Shown here in pieces: positions 25,381-37,357 of a DNA stretch of 64,000 nt. The DNA comes from Centropus unirufus (lineage: Eukaryota; Chordata; Aves; Cuculiformes; Centropidae): assembly GCA_013397695.1 (NCBI GenBank), contig VYZI01000118.1, positions 638,497 through 702,496 on the forward strand, read 5' to 3'. Below the pieces are notes generated by a model, which was not told the origin of the DNA, ran no database searches, and worked only from the letters and a program-made list of their open reading frames with translations. Position 1 is the first letter of the stretch; every line of letters starts with the position of its first letter. The translations under genes and the position numbers were made by a program.

Positions 25381-27301
25381 AGCCAATAGGCTCTGCCAGC
25401 TAACTGCCTTGTTAAAATCAGAGCATCTCATTCATCTTCTGCTTCTTGAGAGCTTCATTATGTTTCTCTTGCTCGCTTTGCTTTTTAGACTTTGAATTTC
25501 TGTCTCTTCTATCTATTCTACCCCAAGAAATAATCAGCGGACTCTGAAATGCCCGGTTTCCCAGTGCCTTCTGCAGAGTGTAATGTGTGTCCTGTGGAAG
25601 AAACACATTTTCCATACTTGGGATTCGAGGACATTTTCTAAAACACTCCCACAATAATGTTTTAATGTGTACTTACAGTGCTTCTTCTGCATCTTTGTTT
25701 AGATCCACATTTTTTGTTTTGCCTTTCCTGTCACACAAGACACTCGTTGTTTTCTTCTAATAACACCACGCAAGCAAACAACGTAATGAGGAAATCAACG
25801 ATGCCTTATTCTGTTACATTAAATAGTCACAGTCACTAAATACCTACAGAAAAATGCGGATCTCTCTTCCCTTTGTGTGTATTTTTGGTGATACCACCCG
25901 AGAAAATATAACACACTACATTAAAAAAAGAAACTGCGGTAGCCAAGCAGGGATTCTCATGGTACTATTCTCCTCCCAGGATGCATTTTTAACTAATTCC
26001 GTATGTTTTAGTGCCAGCACACCTAGCACCTCCTCAGCCAAAGCAATCTCTGCTGCCCTGCCACTTAAGCATGAGGAGCACCGGCGCTACGGAGCCCTGT
26101 CATCCTGCTTATTAGCGTGATGTCTTTATTCACAGGCCATCTGCACCACTGAGAGACAGCGAGGCAGCCAATGTCAATATGAACAAATGCCTCTTCTCTT
26201 ACAAGAAATGTCAAACATAGGACAGCGCGAGGATGACCCCAGGAATACCAACAGATGTTAGCTACAAGGCTTTAAAAGGGAAAAAAAAAAAGAGGAGGGG
26301 AAAAATCAATCCTCCCTACTGGGACTAATTAAGATGAAATGAAGAGCAAAAGAAAGAAAAAAAATCATGTCACATTATCAGGAACTTCATAGGTACTTTC
26401 TATGCTCATTATTGGCAGATTGCCCTGCGTGCTTTGAAAAACCGCTAAGATGTGGTACGGTCACCGGCACCATGTTAGAAGGATTCTCTTTTGCACGGTC
26501 CTGATCTGAATTTCACAACGGTTTGTGCCAAGAAAAAATATACACAGTTATTAGCACAGCACTGTTCCAGGTAGAAATGAAGCAGAGCAGCATTCACGCT
26601 ATGAATGCAAATGTTAAAAAGAAATTATAATACCAAGAAATCCACATGTGTTACAGTACTCGGGCATTTGGGAACACCCAAAGCCACACTTTGGATTTCT
26701 CTGATGATCTTAATCACCATGGTGTAGAACTTTAACTGCCCATTTTTTCCCCGCAATTAGCATTACTCCCAATTTGGCCGAGACTACAAGGACAAATTCA
26801 TCTTCGCTGCAAGAGAACCTTTCGTCGTTGTCATATCGTAAAAGTGGGCAAGTGAATGAAGATGCATTAGAAGTATCTGCTTGGGATTGAACTCCATGAA
26901 ACCTGATGTTCTCTTCCACAGGAGCAGCTCAACTGGAACTCAGCTCTGTGGTTTCAGGGAACCCAAGCAGTTTGGCCCTGCCGATGGAGCACTCTCCTAT
27001 CGTTGTAAGCTGCAACGTGATGGAAATGCCAACTCATTTTCAGTTCATGTTGTCTCTTGGGAAAGAAGGATGTGGTTGTGAAGAAAAGTTGAGATCTTCT
27101 GCAGCAATGAAGTAGTGGCAAGACAGACCTAACTGTTTCTTTAAGATTGCAGAGGCACACAGACCTTTTCGTAGACCGTGGCTCTGCATGTACTAGAAGG
27201 AATTTGCTGATACAGCATTACCAGAACAGCTCTATGCACCACACACAAGTCCTCTCCATGTGGTTATGTCAGCTCAAAAAATTATCCTCATTGAGTAGTT
27301 C
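25381..27301. other. Non-coding DNA, probably LRMDA intron
   Basis: Unique sequence. A short A-run/GA tract lies near 26279-26304. No gene was recognised. Confidence 0.5.
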
Positions 27302-27447
27302 CATAGAATGGCTTGGGTTGGAAGGGACCTTAAAGATCACCCAGTTCCATCCCCTGCATCACGGTACTCAAAGCCCCATCCAACCTGGCCCGGAACACCT
27401 CCAGGGATGGGCATCCACAACTTCTCTGAAGGTAATACGTTCCAGGG
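27302..27447 (-). mobile_element. CR1 LINE 3'-end fragment
   Basis: 'CATAGAATGGCTTGGGTTGG' and 'AAGGGACCTTAAAGATCACC' are followed by 'AAGCCCCATCCAACCTGGCC' and 'CACCTCCAGGGATGGGCATC', a reverse-complemented CR1 3' end. The segment between the CCCCTGCAT and CTCAAAGCC blocks is about 25 bp shorter than in other copies, a small internal deletion. Confidence 0.93.
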
Positions 27448-30400
27448 TCCCTCATTTAAGCTGGTCCTCAATGAACCACGATTTTTTGAAGGAGCAGGGG
27501 TGAACATTTTGTTAGTAGGGGACTTAGCTCCACTAGTGAAGAGCGCGATTCTTCTCCCTATTCCCACTCCTGCTAGGCCCAATGAACATCTCGAGCGAAA
27601 ACCAGAAGCATCCCCACACAACTCATCCATTAAACAACACAGCAGTAGTTCCCTGCAAGGCTCAATACAGGTCTGGAGAGAAATATCACTTAGAGTTTTA
27701 CGTACATCACAGGCTTTTCTGCCCTTATTGCATCCATTAGGTTTAAATGCACCTTCCTGTAGAGATATAGGTTTAACTCCATTGCAGCTGCATCTTCCCT
27801 TTGCTCTGGAATATGTCCACCCTTTTGCAGATGCATCTTCCACAAGAACGTCTAATTAGTCTTGGAATCACACATCTTAACTAAAACTACTAAAAAGATC
27901 CTTTCACGCTGTAAGTACACATCCTACAAGCCAAGGAAATAGAGACGTACTTACAATTCTCTATGGAAATCAACATTAAGCTTTCATTAGCATTACTGAT
28001 ACCAACAGAAACACACCGGAGTGGACTATGAAACGTAACAGATGCACACCTGCACCTCCCTGCTCCTAAGAACCTTCAGGGTAATCCTAAATTCAGCTAT
28101 AGAGCTTCAGGCACACCAGACACATGCCCTAAGTTGCTAATACAACCACAATCAAAACTGCAAAGGTCTTTCAGCTCATTGAAGGACTCGGGTCACTTTG
28201 GAATACTCCACCACTATTTTGCATCTGGATTAGCAGATTACTCCCAAAATTAACACAACCTACTTTAACCTCTTTTGGACAGCAAAATCCCACAGATTTT
28301 GCTTGCTGATAGAGCTTTCCTTTCCTCCCGGGGTTGCACAAGGGTTAAAAAGACAGCCTTGTCTCCTCTTGCATCTGACAAGCAATTCGCACCCAGGCTT
28401 ACTTTCTGATTTACTGATCAACCTACAGGAAAGGACAGACAGCGACACGAGTCTGAAAAACTGATGGCAAAGTTTGGAACAAACAATCGCAAGGCAAACT
28501 ATTTACAAGATAACTTGTCACAATTCATCAAAATCTATCATTTTTTGTGGGAACCCAGTAAGAGATAGCACTTGAAATTGCTATTAAATTCTTCATGCTA
28601 CCAAGATTTGTGCATCTGTGGAGTTTTTAACAAAATGAAAAAAAATCAAACTTGGACTTCAAAGTCTGGGGCGTTCAAGTGAGAGATTTTGGTTCACTCC
28701 CTCCGTAGCTTTGCCACCTCCAGACACCGGTCCACCCAAGTGTATCCATTTCCTCTGTTATTTCTATATCAGGAAAGCCACTCTGAAAGATGACCTTTTC
28801 CCTAGCCAATGAAAATTCAGAAAGGGTAAATTATAGCATATGGCAGCCGATTTGCTCAAGGGAGCATGGCCTTTACCATGCCCAAAGATGGCTCTGACAG
28901 CTTAAACAGTGGCAAAGGACAAAAACTAAGTTTTGGAACCACAGAAATTAGAGCCTTTGCTCAGAAGAGCTCCCCTTAAAGTGGTGAAAATGCAGACTAA
29001 AGAAGTCTGATTAAATGCAAAGGCTAATGTTGGAGCTCGATAACCTAACTTGTGCTGGCCTGACCGTATTGTGTCAGATCTCTGCTCCCCGTTAATCCGT
29101 AAAAGGGAAAGAACTCATTCTTCTCCTAGGGACATAAGAGTGAGAAAACATTCACTACATAAAATTGACCTCTTACAGTTAAACTCAGGAAGATATTCTG
29201 TGTATGCTAAAGCATAAGCAAGCAAGATCATAGATGGCTAAAAATAGTACCTAGTACTAATAACAAAGGTATAAGAGAAATAAAATTTGCAGAAAATAAA
29301 AGTTGAAGAAACTTCTTCATTTGGAGAGGGGAAGAATGCTGTTCTCTGGTTTAACTTCTGGGTTTGTTCTGAACAGCAACCACGCGCAGAGGGAGTTCCA
29401 GAAGGACCTCGGCGATAACATTCCCTTCTCTGTCTCTACAGTTCTGCACAAAAGATATTTTATACAATTCCTACGATCAAATGAACGGGTCCGTATATCC
29501 GGAAGATGAGACTTCAGCAACCCTCGTGCTAATTCTGTGTCATGTGATATTGCAAGGCGGAGCACGTCAGGATACTTAAGCCAGGGATCTGAACCTAAGA
29601 GAGGAAGGTACTCTAGAAGATATAAAATACCTTCCTCTATCACCGCCACCTAATGAAAAGGAATGAGGATTTTTATAAACTATTTTAACTTGAAGATTGT
29701 CTTGCCCTAAATGGAGCAGTATTGATGGGAATGAGACAGATTATATATACTAGTGCGGGGAAAATGCTATACTAAAGCATCCACTCCATCAAGCCTTATC
29801 TGTACTGAAGCAAAGAATCTTCCCCCCTTGCCATAAAACACAGTGTGTGCTATTTTATCTACTCTATACACACACGCGCTAGATCTACAGCCTCCTGTAG
29901 CATATCAGGGAGCGTAAAGCAGGGGTGATAATATGATGTGTTGTGCATTTTACCAACCCAACTTGGCAAGGCTATAATTCTTCAATAACTATGGAACATC
30001 TGCAGTTTTTTGATACTTACTATGTTTCATTCCCATGATGCTCTCGGTGTCTGCTCAGAGTACAGAAAGGTCAACCAGCCCATCTGGAATCCTCCCCATT
30101 CATCCATTCTTGCGCGCTGCCTCTTCTTGCAAAAGGAGTTTCTGCAGAATTTGTCACTTCCACCTGTTCTGACAGGTTCTCCCTGCCTGACCTGGAGATA
30201 GCCCTTGGGGACATTAATCATAGAACAGCCTGAGCTGTGAAAGAAACAAAGCTTGGCTGGATACTGTTACAGTCTCTGTCACCTACTAATCATGGTCTGT
30301 GACACAGAGGGGCTTAATCAGATGGTCAGGTTTCTCATTAATCATTGTGGCCTCACAATGAAACTCTTCTCGGGGAGATTAAAGTTTAGACGATCTTTTC

Positions 30401-31394
30401 CACCCCTGTTCCTGTCCAGCTGCCTAAATTTAGCTCAACCCCCAAGTAACTACAATTTAAGCTCCAGCTCATATTTCCTAAAATCCAAAGGTTGATTTTA
30501 AGTTTCTTATTGTGACTGATCGCATGAATCTTCCCGACGTGAAGAAAAGACACATATTGGGACAGAGAAAGAAATACATCTACTGATAAAGTGCACAAGG
30601 ATGCACACACAAACGATGATAAAGATAACTGAGCCACTGTAATAACATTGAGGCAGCATTTGTTTCTACTTAATCAACGTGAAATTAAAGGAGCCAACTG
30701 CAAGAAAAAAAGATCCATTCCAAAGGACATTTGCTACAAGGAATTTTTTGTCCTCCTCCAATAGTTGATGTTAAATCTTCCGAGATAAATTTTGGACTTG
30801 ATAATTTTAGAGGTCTCTTCCTTCCCCAATGATTCTAAACAACTTCAGGTGGTAAAGGATATTCCAAGGTAATAATGGAAAGCTTTTGGAGCGAGAAGCA
30901 GCTGTATCAAAACCAAAACACCAAATTAATTTGGTCATGCACTTTAATCCCGATCTTGCGTCTACTTTTCTAATTTTCAAAAGGCAAACAAGCTCCAGCT
31001 CAGACTCTGCTGTGTCTTGGCAAGTTGGCTTTGCACTTCCTCCCCGTGTTTACCTTCTCTGCACTGTACAATTACGGGAAACAAAATTTTGCCTTCTAAA
31101 TCATGAAATACACGTACTTCATCAACACCTAAATCATCTTGGCTGGAGTCGGGGTAGGTTGTCAGCAGGAGAAGACAGACAGGATGGAGAAAGGAAGCCG
31201 TAGCGACCAGATGATTAACGCGGGCTCCTACCTGCCTGAACTTGACCTGACTGCTCAGCGCAACAAAGTCGGGGAAGAACCGCTCGGTTCAAGAGTTACT
31301 TAAAAGCATGTGCTTACCAGGCTCCCCAACAATCCCCCTCATCTGAAAGCTCCACAAAGAGACCTACAAGGCCGCCTGAGTGAACTTCACAATG
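27448..31394. other. Non-coding DNA, probably LRMDA intron
   Basis: Start of the longest recognisable-transposon-free interval of the window. It includes the flank into which a 168-codon minus-strand frame extends from the CR1 copy (27843 down to 27337, GTG start). No exon was recognised. Confidence 0.5.
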
Positions 31395-31720
31395 GCGAGC
31401 CGAGGCCAGGGGTTTTTTGTGTTGTTTGTTTCTATTCAGCGCTCCTCCATTGCTAGCCTAGAAATGACAGTAGGTGGAAACGCTATCTTTCATTACACAA
31501 AGTATAAATAGTGTAATCTATCAGCGCTGTCAATCAAGATGATTGATTACAGGCTGTCATAGAGAAGAGTGACATATTAGAAAAGTTTTGTTAACAATGC
31601 CTATTGCTAGTCAGCCTGCCACAGAAGCTGGTGATTAATGTGTTGTCAGCCTGTAATCCCACACCCCTGGCTAATGAGGCAGGAATTTATCATCTTTACA
31701 GAGTGGCAGATGTCAGAAGG
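31395..31720. promoter_or_regulatory. Candidate enhancer with PBX-MEIS and HOX-PBX type sites
   Basis: At 31527-31536 the sequence CTGTCAATCA is the exact complement of TGATTGACAG, the standard PBX-MEIS/PREP composite site. Four bases downstream, TGATTGATTA (31540-31549) matches the HOX-PBX composite site. CTGTCA at 31554-31559 is a further MEIS/TGIF half site. Homeodomain ATTA cores follow near 31634 and 31671. A 12-bp inverted repeat GATTACAGGCTG/CAGCCTGTAATC (31545-31556 and 31647-31658) flanks the region. The motifs are seen in the sequence; enhancer function is inference. Confidence 0.4.
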
Positions 31721-34700
31721 AAAGGAATCCAAGTGCTGGAAACAATGTACTTTTTCTTACCACGCCTGACAAGTCTGACAGGCCTAAAAAACCACAAAGA
31801 AGCTTTGTGTAAGCACAAACTTAAAACGAGGAACTTTCATTTGGCATCACCGCTTTAAATAGTGCCGCAAATCAGCCTCTATCCCTCCAAAAGGGCACAA
31901 TAAAAAGCTCTCTGAACTCTGAACCCATCCCTGACAACTAGGAAATCTCAGGAAAGGTTTCCATGGCAGGCAAACAGACAGCTTGCTTTGCCAGAGGAGC
32001 AGCGAGTAACTTTTAACTTTACCTGTGAACTTGTGAACTCCTGCAGGCCAGGAATTCTTCCGACCGGAGCGCAGAACGTGCCTCATTTTGATGCTTTATC
32101 AATGAGGGTCTTCGAAAAAAGCTCTCCAGAAAGCTTGGACTGCTTTGGCTTTACTGATTCACGTTGGGACAGAGGAATGTAAACCAGAAGACTGGAAAAA
32201 TTCTGGAAGCTATTCCCAAAGAAAAATAAAATGTGACACAAGTGCTGGCACCGAGAGGCAGCGCTCGTGCTTTGTACTCAAAATAGTTTTACATGACTGA
32301 AATCTGCTTCGATTTGATCACTCTTCCGTCAGAGTATCTGAAAAACATTTGAAAGACGCCCTTTGAGTTCTTGAAAGCCATGCAGACACGCTATGCCTTT
32401 GATACATCGCTGTTACAGGATCCGCCGGAGTTTGCTTCTCCGGAATTACAGTGCTTAAAATTCACGTTTAAAGCAATGATTTCTCTTCTTGCCTTCAAGG
32501 CCAGTCTTTGAGGAAGGCTCTTTTTTTGCCTTCGCTGCAGTAAAGACTATAAAGTATCCTAAATAAGAGAAATATAGGGGGAAATTATCTGTTTAGTTAA
32601 TAAAAAACCTTCCAAGTCAGCAAATCTCAGGCAGTTTACACCACTGTTGGTTGGCACTGTCAAAAATCAACAGCTTTTCAATTAGATGTATTAAGCAGTT
32701 AAATCTTTTGGGCCTGAAATTTCCGATAGGCTGCAAAAGGGCTGTATTTTCCAAAAGATTATGTGCAGCTTAGGCTCCTGTCAGTCAGTAGAGAAAGGGG
32801 GCAAATCATCTGTCTTGAGTTTTGACTAATGTAATCCTTTTTCAAACACAGATACCTCCACTAAGGCAGAAAATTGCAACACAAAAAAAAAAAAAAAGGA
32901 GAAAATTATAAAGAGAGACAGCAATTGGGGAATGAAAGCACTGCTTTCTGTCAACAGCACCCTTGGGCTAAAAACACAGCAAAACACTGAGAAATTTAAT
33001 CTCCAAAAGGCAGCATTCTGGAGTTCAGACTTACTTAAGGTTTATGAGAGATGGGAACTTCCCACACTCGACAGTGAAAGAGAGGTTTTACTGGCCCGTA
33101 ATCTGTGCGCCCAGGAGGAGCCCAAAGGAAAACAAACAGCGATGCCACGCAAACCAGACCCTGCCTCGCCAACAATGGGACTCGGTGACAACTTGTGACC
33201 TCTGTGGAAAGCAAAATGTCGCTGACAGCTCCCCGAGCGTGAACAGCCAAGCAGGATTTTTCCCTTCCTTCTCAAGCAACGCTCTCTCCGGACAACCTGA
33301 ACACCAGTGGGAGTTGGGACTGCGAAACAAGGAAAGTTGCGTGCAATTTGACCTGCAAACAAGGGCAGAAGAGCTGCCTTTGAGCCCCGATGGTTCTGCA
33401 TGCTTCAATACGTACTGGTTAGCCATTGCAAGCCCTGAAAAGCTGGAACAGCCATAGATGTTCTCTCCCCTTTAAAAGGGAAGGAAAAGTAGGCTCCATG
33501 TCCCAGGCAAGTGCAGGTTGGCAGGTGAATGACTCATTAACTAATAATGGGATTGCCATGGTGAGTTTTGACTTTGCTTTGGGGCAGGGTAAGGTCAATG
33601 TGAGCGTATGTTCTCTTTTCGGCTTCGAAAAACCCCCGATGGATTCAGCGCAGGCATTTCAGACCACATTCGTATAAGGCATCTCTAGACTGGAGCCATC
33701 CTTCCCTCCTCAAACCAGAAACGGCGACCACCACCTGATTTTCACCCTCAGCCCCTTCCCATCCTGCCTAGTTTATGGGAAAAATAGATCCCCTGAATCG
33801 GCATAATTCCAAACTTAAACTTTCCAGTTCTAGCTGGAAATCCTCTTTTTTTCCAGGGATTAGATTGGAATCATTACTTCGGTAGGTACTGACCTTTAAT
33901 CCCCTTGGCAGCCTCTTGGCAAACTTTGACACAGCACCAACTTCTTGGGAAAGAGCTCGCAGTGCGTTGCCCCATGGTTTTGGACTTTATTCTTTTAAAC
34001 CAGGTTGATATGAAGAAATCTTCCTCAATTCCAAAATGATCAATAAAGTTCAGTTTCTACCTTGAAACGCCTTAGCTCAGGCAACCAGGAATTGATGATA
34101 AAGTTGACTCTTGAAGACATCAACGGAATTCTTTCCAAGATGCCATGGTAATATCCTGGATTAGGGCCATAATCCTCAGTGCCTCATGGGATGCGGCTGA
34201 AAGCCTATAATTGTCAGTGATCTTGTTCACAAATTTACACACATTTTAAAAACGCACTAATTGGATTGGTTCTAGTCCTGCATGCAAATTTCAGATTATC
34301 CCCTGATCAATTTATTAAAAATAAAATTCAATAGAAAACAAATTGGTACTTCTGTTCCACGCTAATACAGCTCCTCACACTCACTGAAATCTTAAGAGTG
34401 GCTAAAATACCGATTCAACCAAAAATCTTTATCGATTGGGGGTGCCTCTTCACATTGAAGGGATGCTTTTTTAACAGTAAAATGAAATACACTGCTTTTT
34501 GCTATATCTCTGAGACGCGGCTCTTATTAAATGTCTCTCCATACCTGCACAAGTGATTGCTTTATTTAAGCAATTCATTCTAATTGCACTTATTATAACT
34601 CTGACGTCCAAGAAAATTCAACCAATGAAAAAGAATGCTTCTGCATCTTAATATTGTCTGTAGAACACAGGATAATAAAAGACATTAAAACATGTTTATG

Positions 34701-36513
34701 AGCTTGCTTTATGGAGTTTGGATCTAATAAATCATAATTCTCCATGGAATTACAGTTGAGCTTTTTGCTGCATTGAGTTATACAAACTATTTGAAGGCGG
34801 GAGCATAATGTCTTTTTCTGAAGCTCTGTTATTATTTTGGTCAAAGATTGTTTACATTAAACGAATCCAATTTACCAAACTTTGACATGTTTGCACAACT
34901 GCATATAATTTATTTTGGAAACATGACTTTTAAATGAACTTTCTGTAGTCTAAGCTCTCTGGTTTCTAGCCTGCAGTTCTAGATTCTTATGCTGCACCAA
35001 AATGCTTGTCATTGGCATAAATCATACTCTCCAAGAGGTTTCCAATAACGTAAATAATGACTGTAATTTCAAATTGTTCGTTAATGCTTTCAAACAGGCT
35101 ACATCCATCAAACGCTGATTTGACTTTCTTGCCAGGTGCCACACTTTGTCAAGGAAACAGCAATCTCCAAATTAAGATGAGGGAAAGCAATTCCTTAATG
35201 CTGCTGTTCCCCTGCTAAGTTTGTTTTAGTAGGTTTGATAAATAGAATTTAAATTAGGATTTCATCAGCCTACAGGATCAGAGATTCATTTTAAAATAAC
35301 CCTTTTTAAATCCATACTGACTTCTCTACTTTGATAGATTTATTATGGCACATTGCAATCGCGTCTGTATGGTCAAATATAAAATGGTTTGGGCTTTCAT
35401 CCTGGAGGACCGCATCTGTCCAGAGATTAAAAAGCCAATCTCTGCCACACTTTTCTGGGGTTTCAACACATTACCTGCCAAGCATTCACTGATTTCGCTG
35501 GGAACAAACTACACCCCGTGCTTGGATGACTTCAGGCACCAGGTACCAAGGAAAAGTTAAAGTTGCTCCTAAAATCTTGAGTTCTCAAAGGACTGGACGT
35601 TCCCTGCTTTGGGGGGCAAATAAGGAAAGATACGGACCTTTGGAGCATTTGGAAGAACAATTTAAGATGAAATAAGATTTTTTTTCTTTAAGAACTATCC
35701 ATCAATTTTTTTTTAGCCACAGCCATGAAGCCACTCCTACCCACATTAGGACCCTTTGACCTGCACATGGCTTTTCCCAAGCCATTTGTCCTTTTTGAAG
35801 CCTTGGTAGAGAACAGAAATCACAACTCCTCCACTGGCAGGAGAATGTCCTGCTTCACCAAGACCTACATCCGTGCAGATACTGAGACACATGCCGGAGG
35901 AGATCCCTATTATCTCCTCAGGCAGATTGAAACCCAGCTCCCATGAACCTGGAAGGGATATTGAGAAACCAGGGCTGAATTTCCAAGTCTATCAAGATAC
36001 CTCCCAAAATCTGCCTCCACGCCACCTGTAAATCTCGGCCTGATGACTGCAGTGAAAACCAGTTCCTGCTGGATTAGAGATCGGTATTTCTTTGTTCCTC
36101 AGCTTTGCGTTTCTCTCTCCAATCACAGTGTGAGCTGAGACTCTATACGCTCTGGACTGATTCTAGTCTGAACTCACCTATGCTTCCAACCACGTATCAA
36201 CTGCCCTGCAGATTCTCATGTGTCCAAACTAGATGTAAATCTCCAAGTCAAATGTGATTTTGAGACCTACCTGGCTTTTGAGAGTGAACAAAGGGGATTA
36301 AAAATTTTAGTGGAAACTTCCGTCATTTATTTCCATTTTTTTTAAGCTCTAGAACTCAGCTTGGACCTCTCCTGAATAGTTAATTTTTGTGTGGCTATAG
36401 CTTTTTGGGTTCTTAATACCGTGTAAGTTGCTCTTCCAGCATAAAAGAAGCCTTGAGGTCCTCTGGATAAGGCATCAATTTAAAATCCCTCCGGCTTAGT
36501 AAAACACATGAAC

Positions 36514-36573
36514 ATACAACAAAAAAATTACTATTTCCTGAAAATACAACAAAAAAATCACAATTTCCTGAAA
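36514..36573. repeat. Tandem duplication, 2 x 30 bp
   Basis: Two adjacent 30-bp copies start ATACAACAAAAAAAT and end TTTCCTGAAA. They differ at only two positions (TTACTA versus TCACAA in the middle). This is a young local tandem duplication, seen directly. Confidence 0.95.
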
Positions 36574-37240
36574 ATTACAGACTTCATAAAACAACTAGTT
36601 TGAAGCATACATTAAACCTAGTTTAATTTCAGAATTTGTCAGTCATAAAATTATCTGATAATGCATAATGATTTCACCAACACAGAAATACTTTATATGT
36701 ACTTTTTTTGTGGCAAATGTGCTTTCCAAAAATGTTACTCCACTCTCCGTTTTGCAGAAAACCTAGGATTTTTTGACTTTTTAATCAAAACAGTTCCAAA
36801 TGCCACATTATTAGAAACAAGTGAACCTGGATTCAAAGGAGGCAAGTCAAGCCCATCTTTTCATCCCAATTTGTAAAGACTAACAGGCCTGGACACAGAG
36901 AATTTGCATCGTATTTGCAGTTAAAAGATGCGCTTAATTTGACTTATCATATTCAAAGATGTTTAATTTATCCTGCTTCATAGTCCTTTTCCTCTGTATT
37001 TAACTGTTAGGTAGCTGCCCCATTTCGCTGATGAAAGCCTGCAGAGGCTTGCACTGGTTCTTTCTGCCCTAGGAAATTATTTCTTTTTATTGTGATGAGG
37101 TGGAAAGACCATATAAATCTTTGGATAAAAACCACTTTCAGGGAACTTCTGTGCCTTTCTAGGTAAACGCCCCCTTTCACCTTGTACTTTCCTATAAACT
37201 TTGAGAAACAGTAATCTTAATGGTCTTCTGTCTCAACACT

Positions 37241-37292
37241 AGCATATTTTTATTACATTTAAGCATATTTTTATTTTATTTTATATTATATA
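37241..37292. repeat. AT-rich direct repeat
   Basis: The 14-mer AGCATATTTTTATT occurs at 37241-37254 and again at 37262-37275. The second copy runs on into TTATTTTATATTATATAC. It is low-complexity AT-rich sequence just before a CR1 tail. Confidence 0.8.
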
Positions 37293-37307
37293 CAAGTATC
37301 TGTATAC

Positions 37308-37357
37308 GTTGGACTCTATGATCTCAAAGGTCTTTTCCAACTGAACAAGTCTATGAG
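37308..37357 (+). mobile_element. CR1 LINE terminal scrap (about 50 bp)
   Basis: 'GTTGGACTCTATGATCTCAA' with 'AGGTCTTTTCCAACTGAACA' and a degenerate 'AGTCTATGAG' is the extreme 3' end of a CR1 copy in plus orientation. The 'GGACT.TATGATCT.AAAGGTCTTTTCCAAC' form belongs to an older subfamily than the 'GGTCCCTTCCAACCC' copies nearby. The insertion is truncated almost to nothing. Confidence 0.85.

Larger units (their letters stand above)
31721..37307. other. Non-coding DNA, probably LRMDA intron
   Basis: Unique sequence continuing the transposon-free interval. It holds an A run at 32882-32905, a GC- and CpG-richer patch at about 33035-33460, a 30-bp tandem duplication at 36514-36573 and a short TTTTATT-type repeat at 37241-37292. 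Confidence 0.5.

Noticed and set aside
31643..31680. CCTGTAATCCCAC followed by GAGGC resembles the start of a primate Alu element
   Set aside because: Only about a dozen bases match, the flanks do not continue as Alu or 7SL sequence, and the rest of the window is avian CR1-type. Chance.
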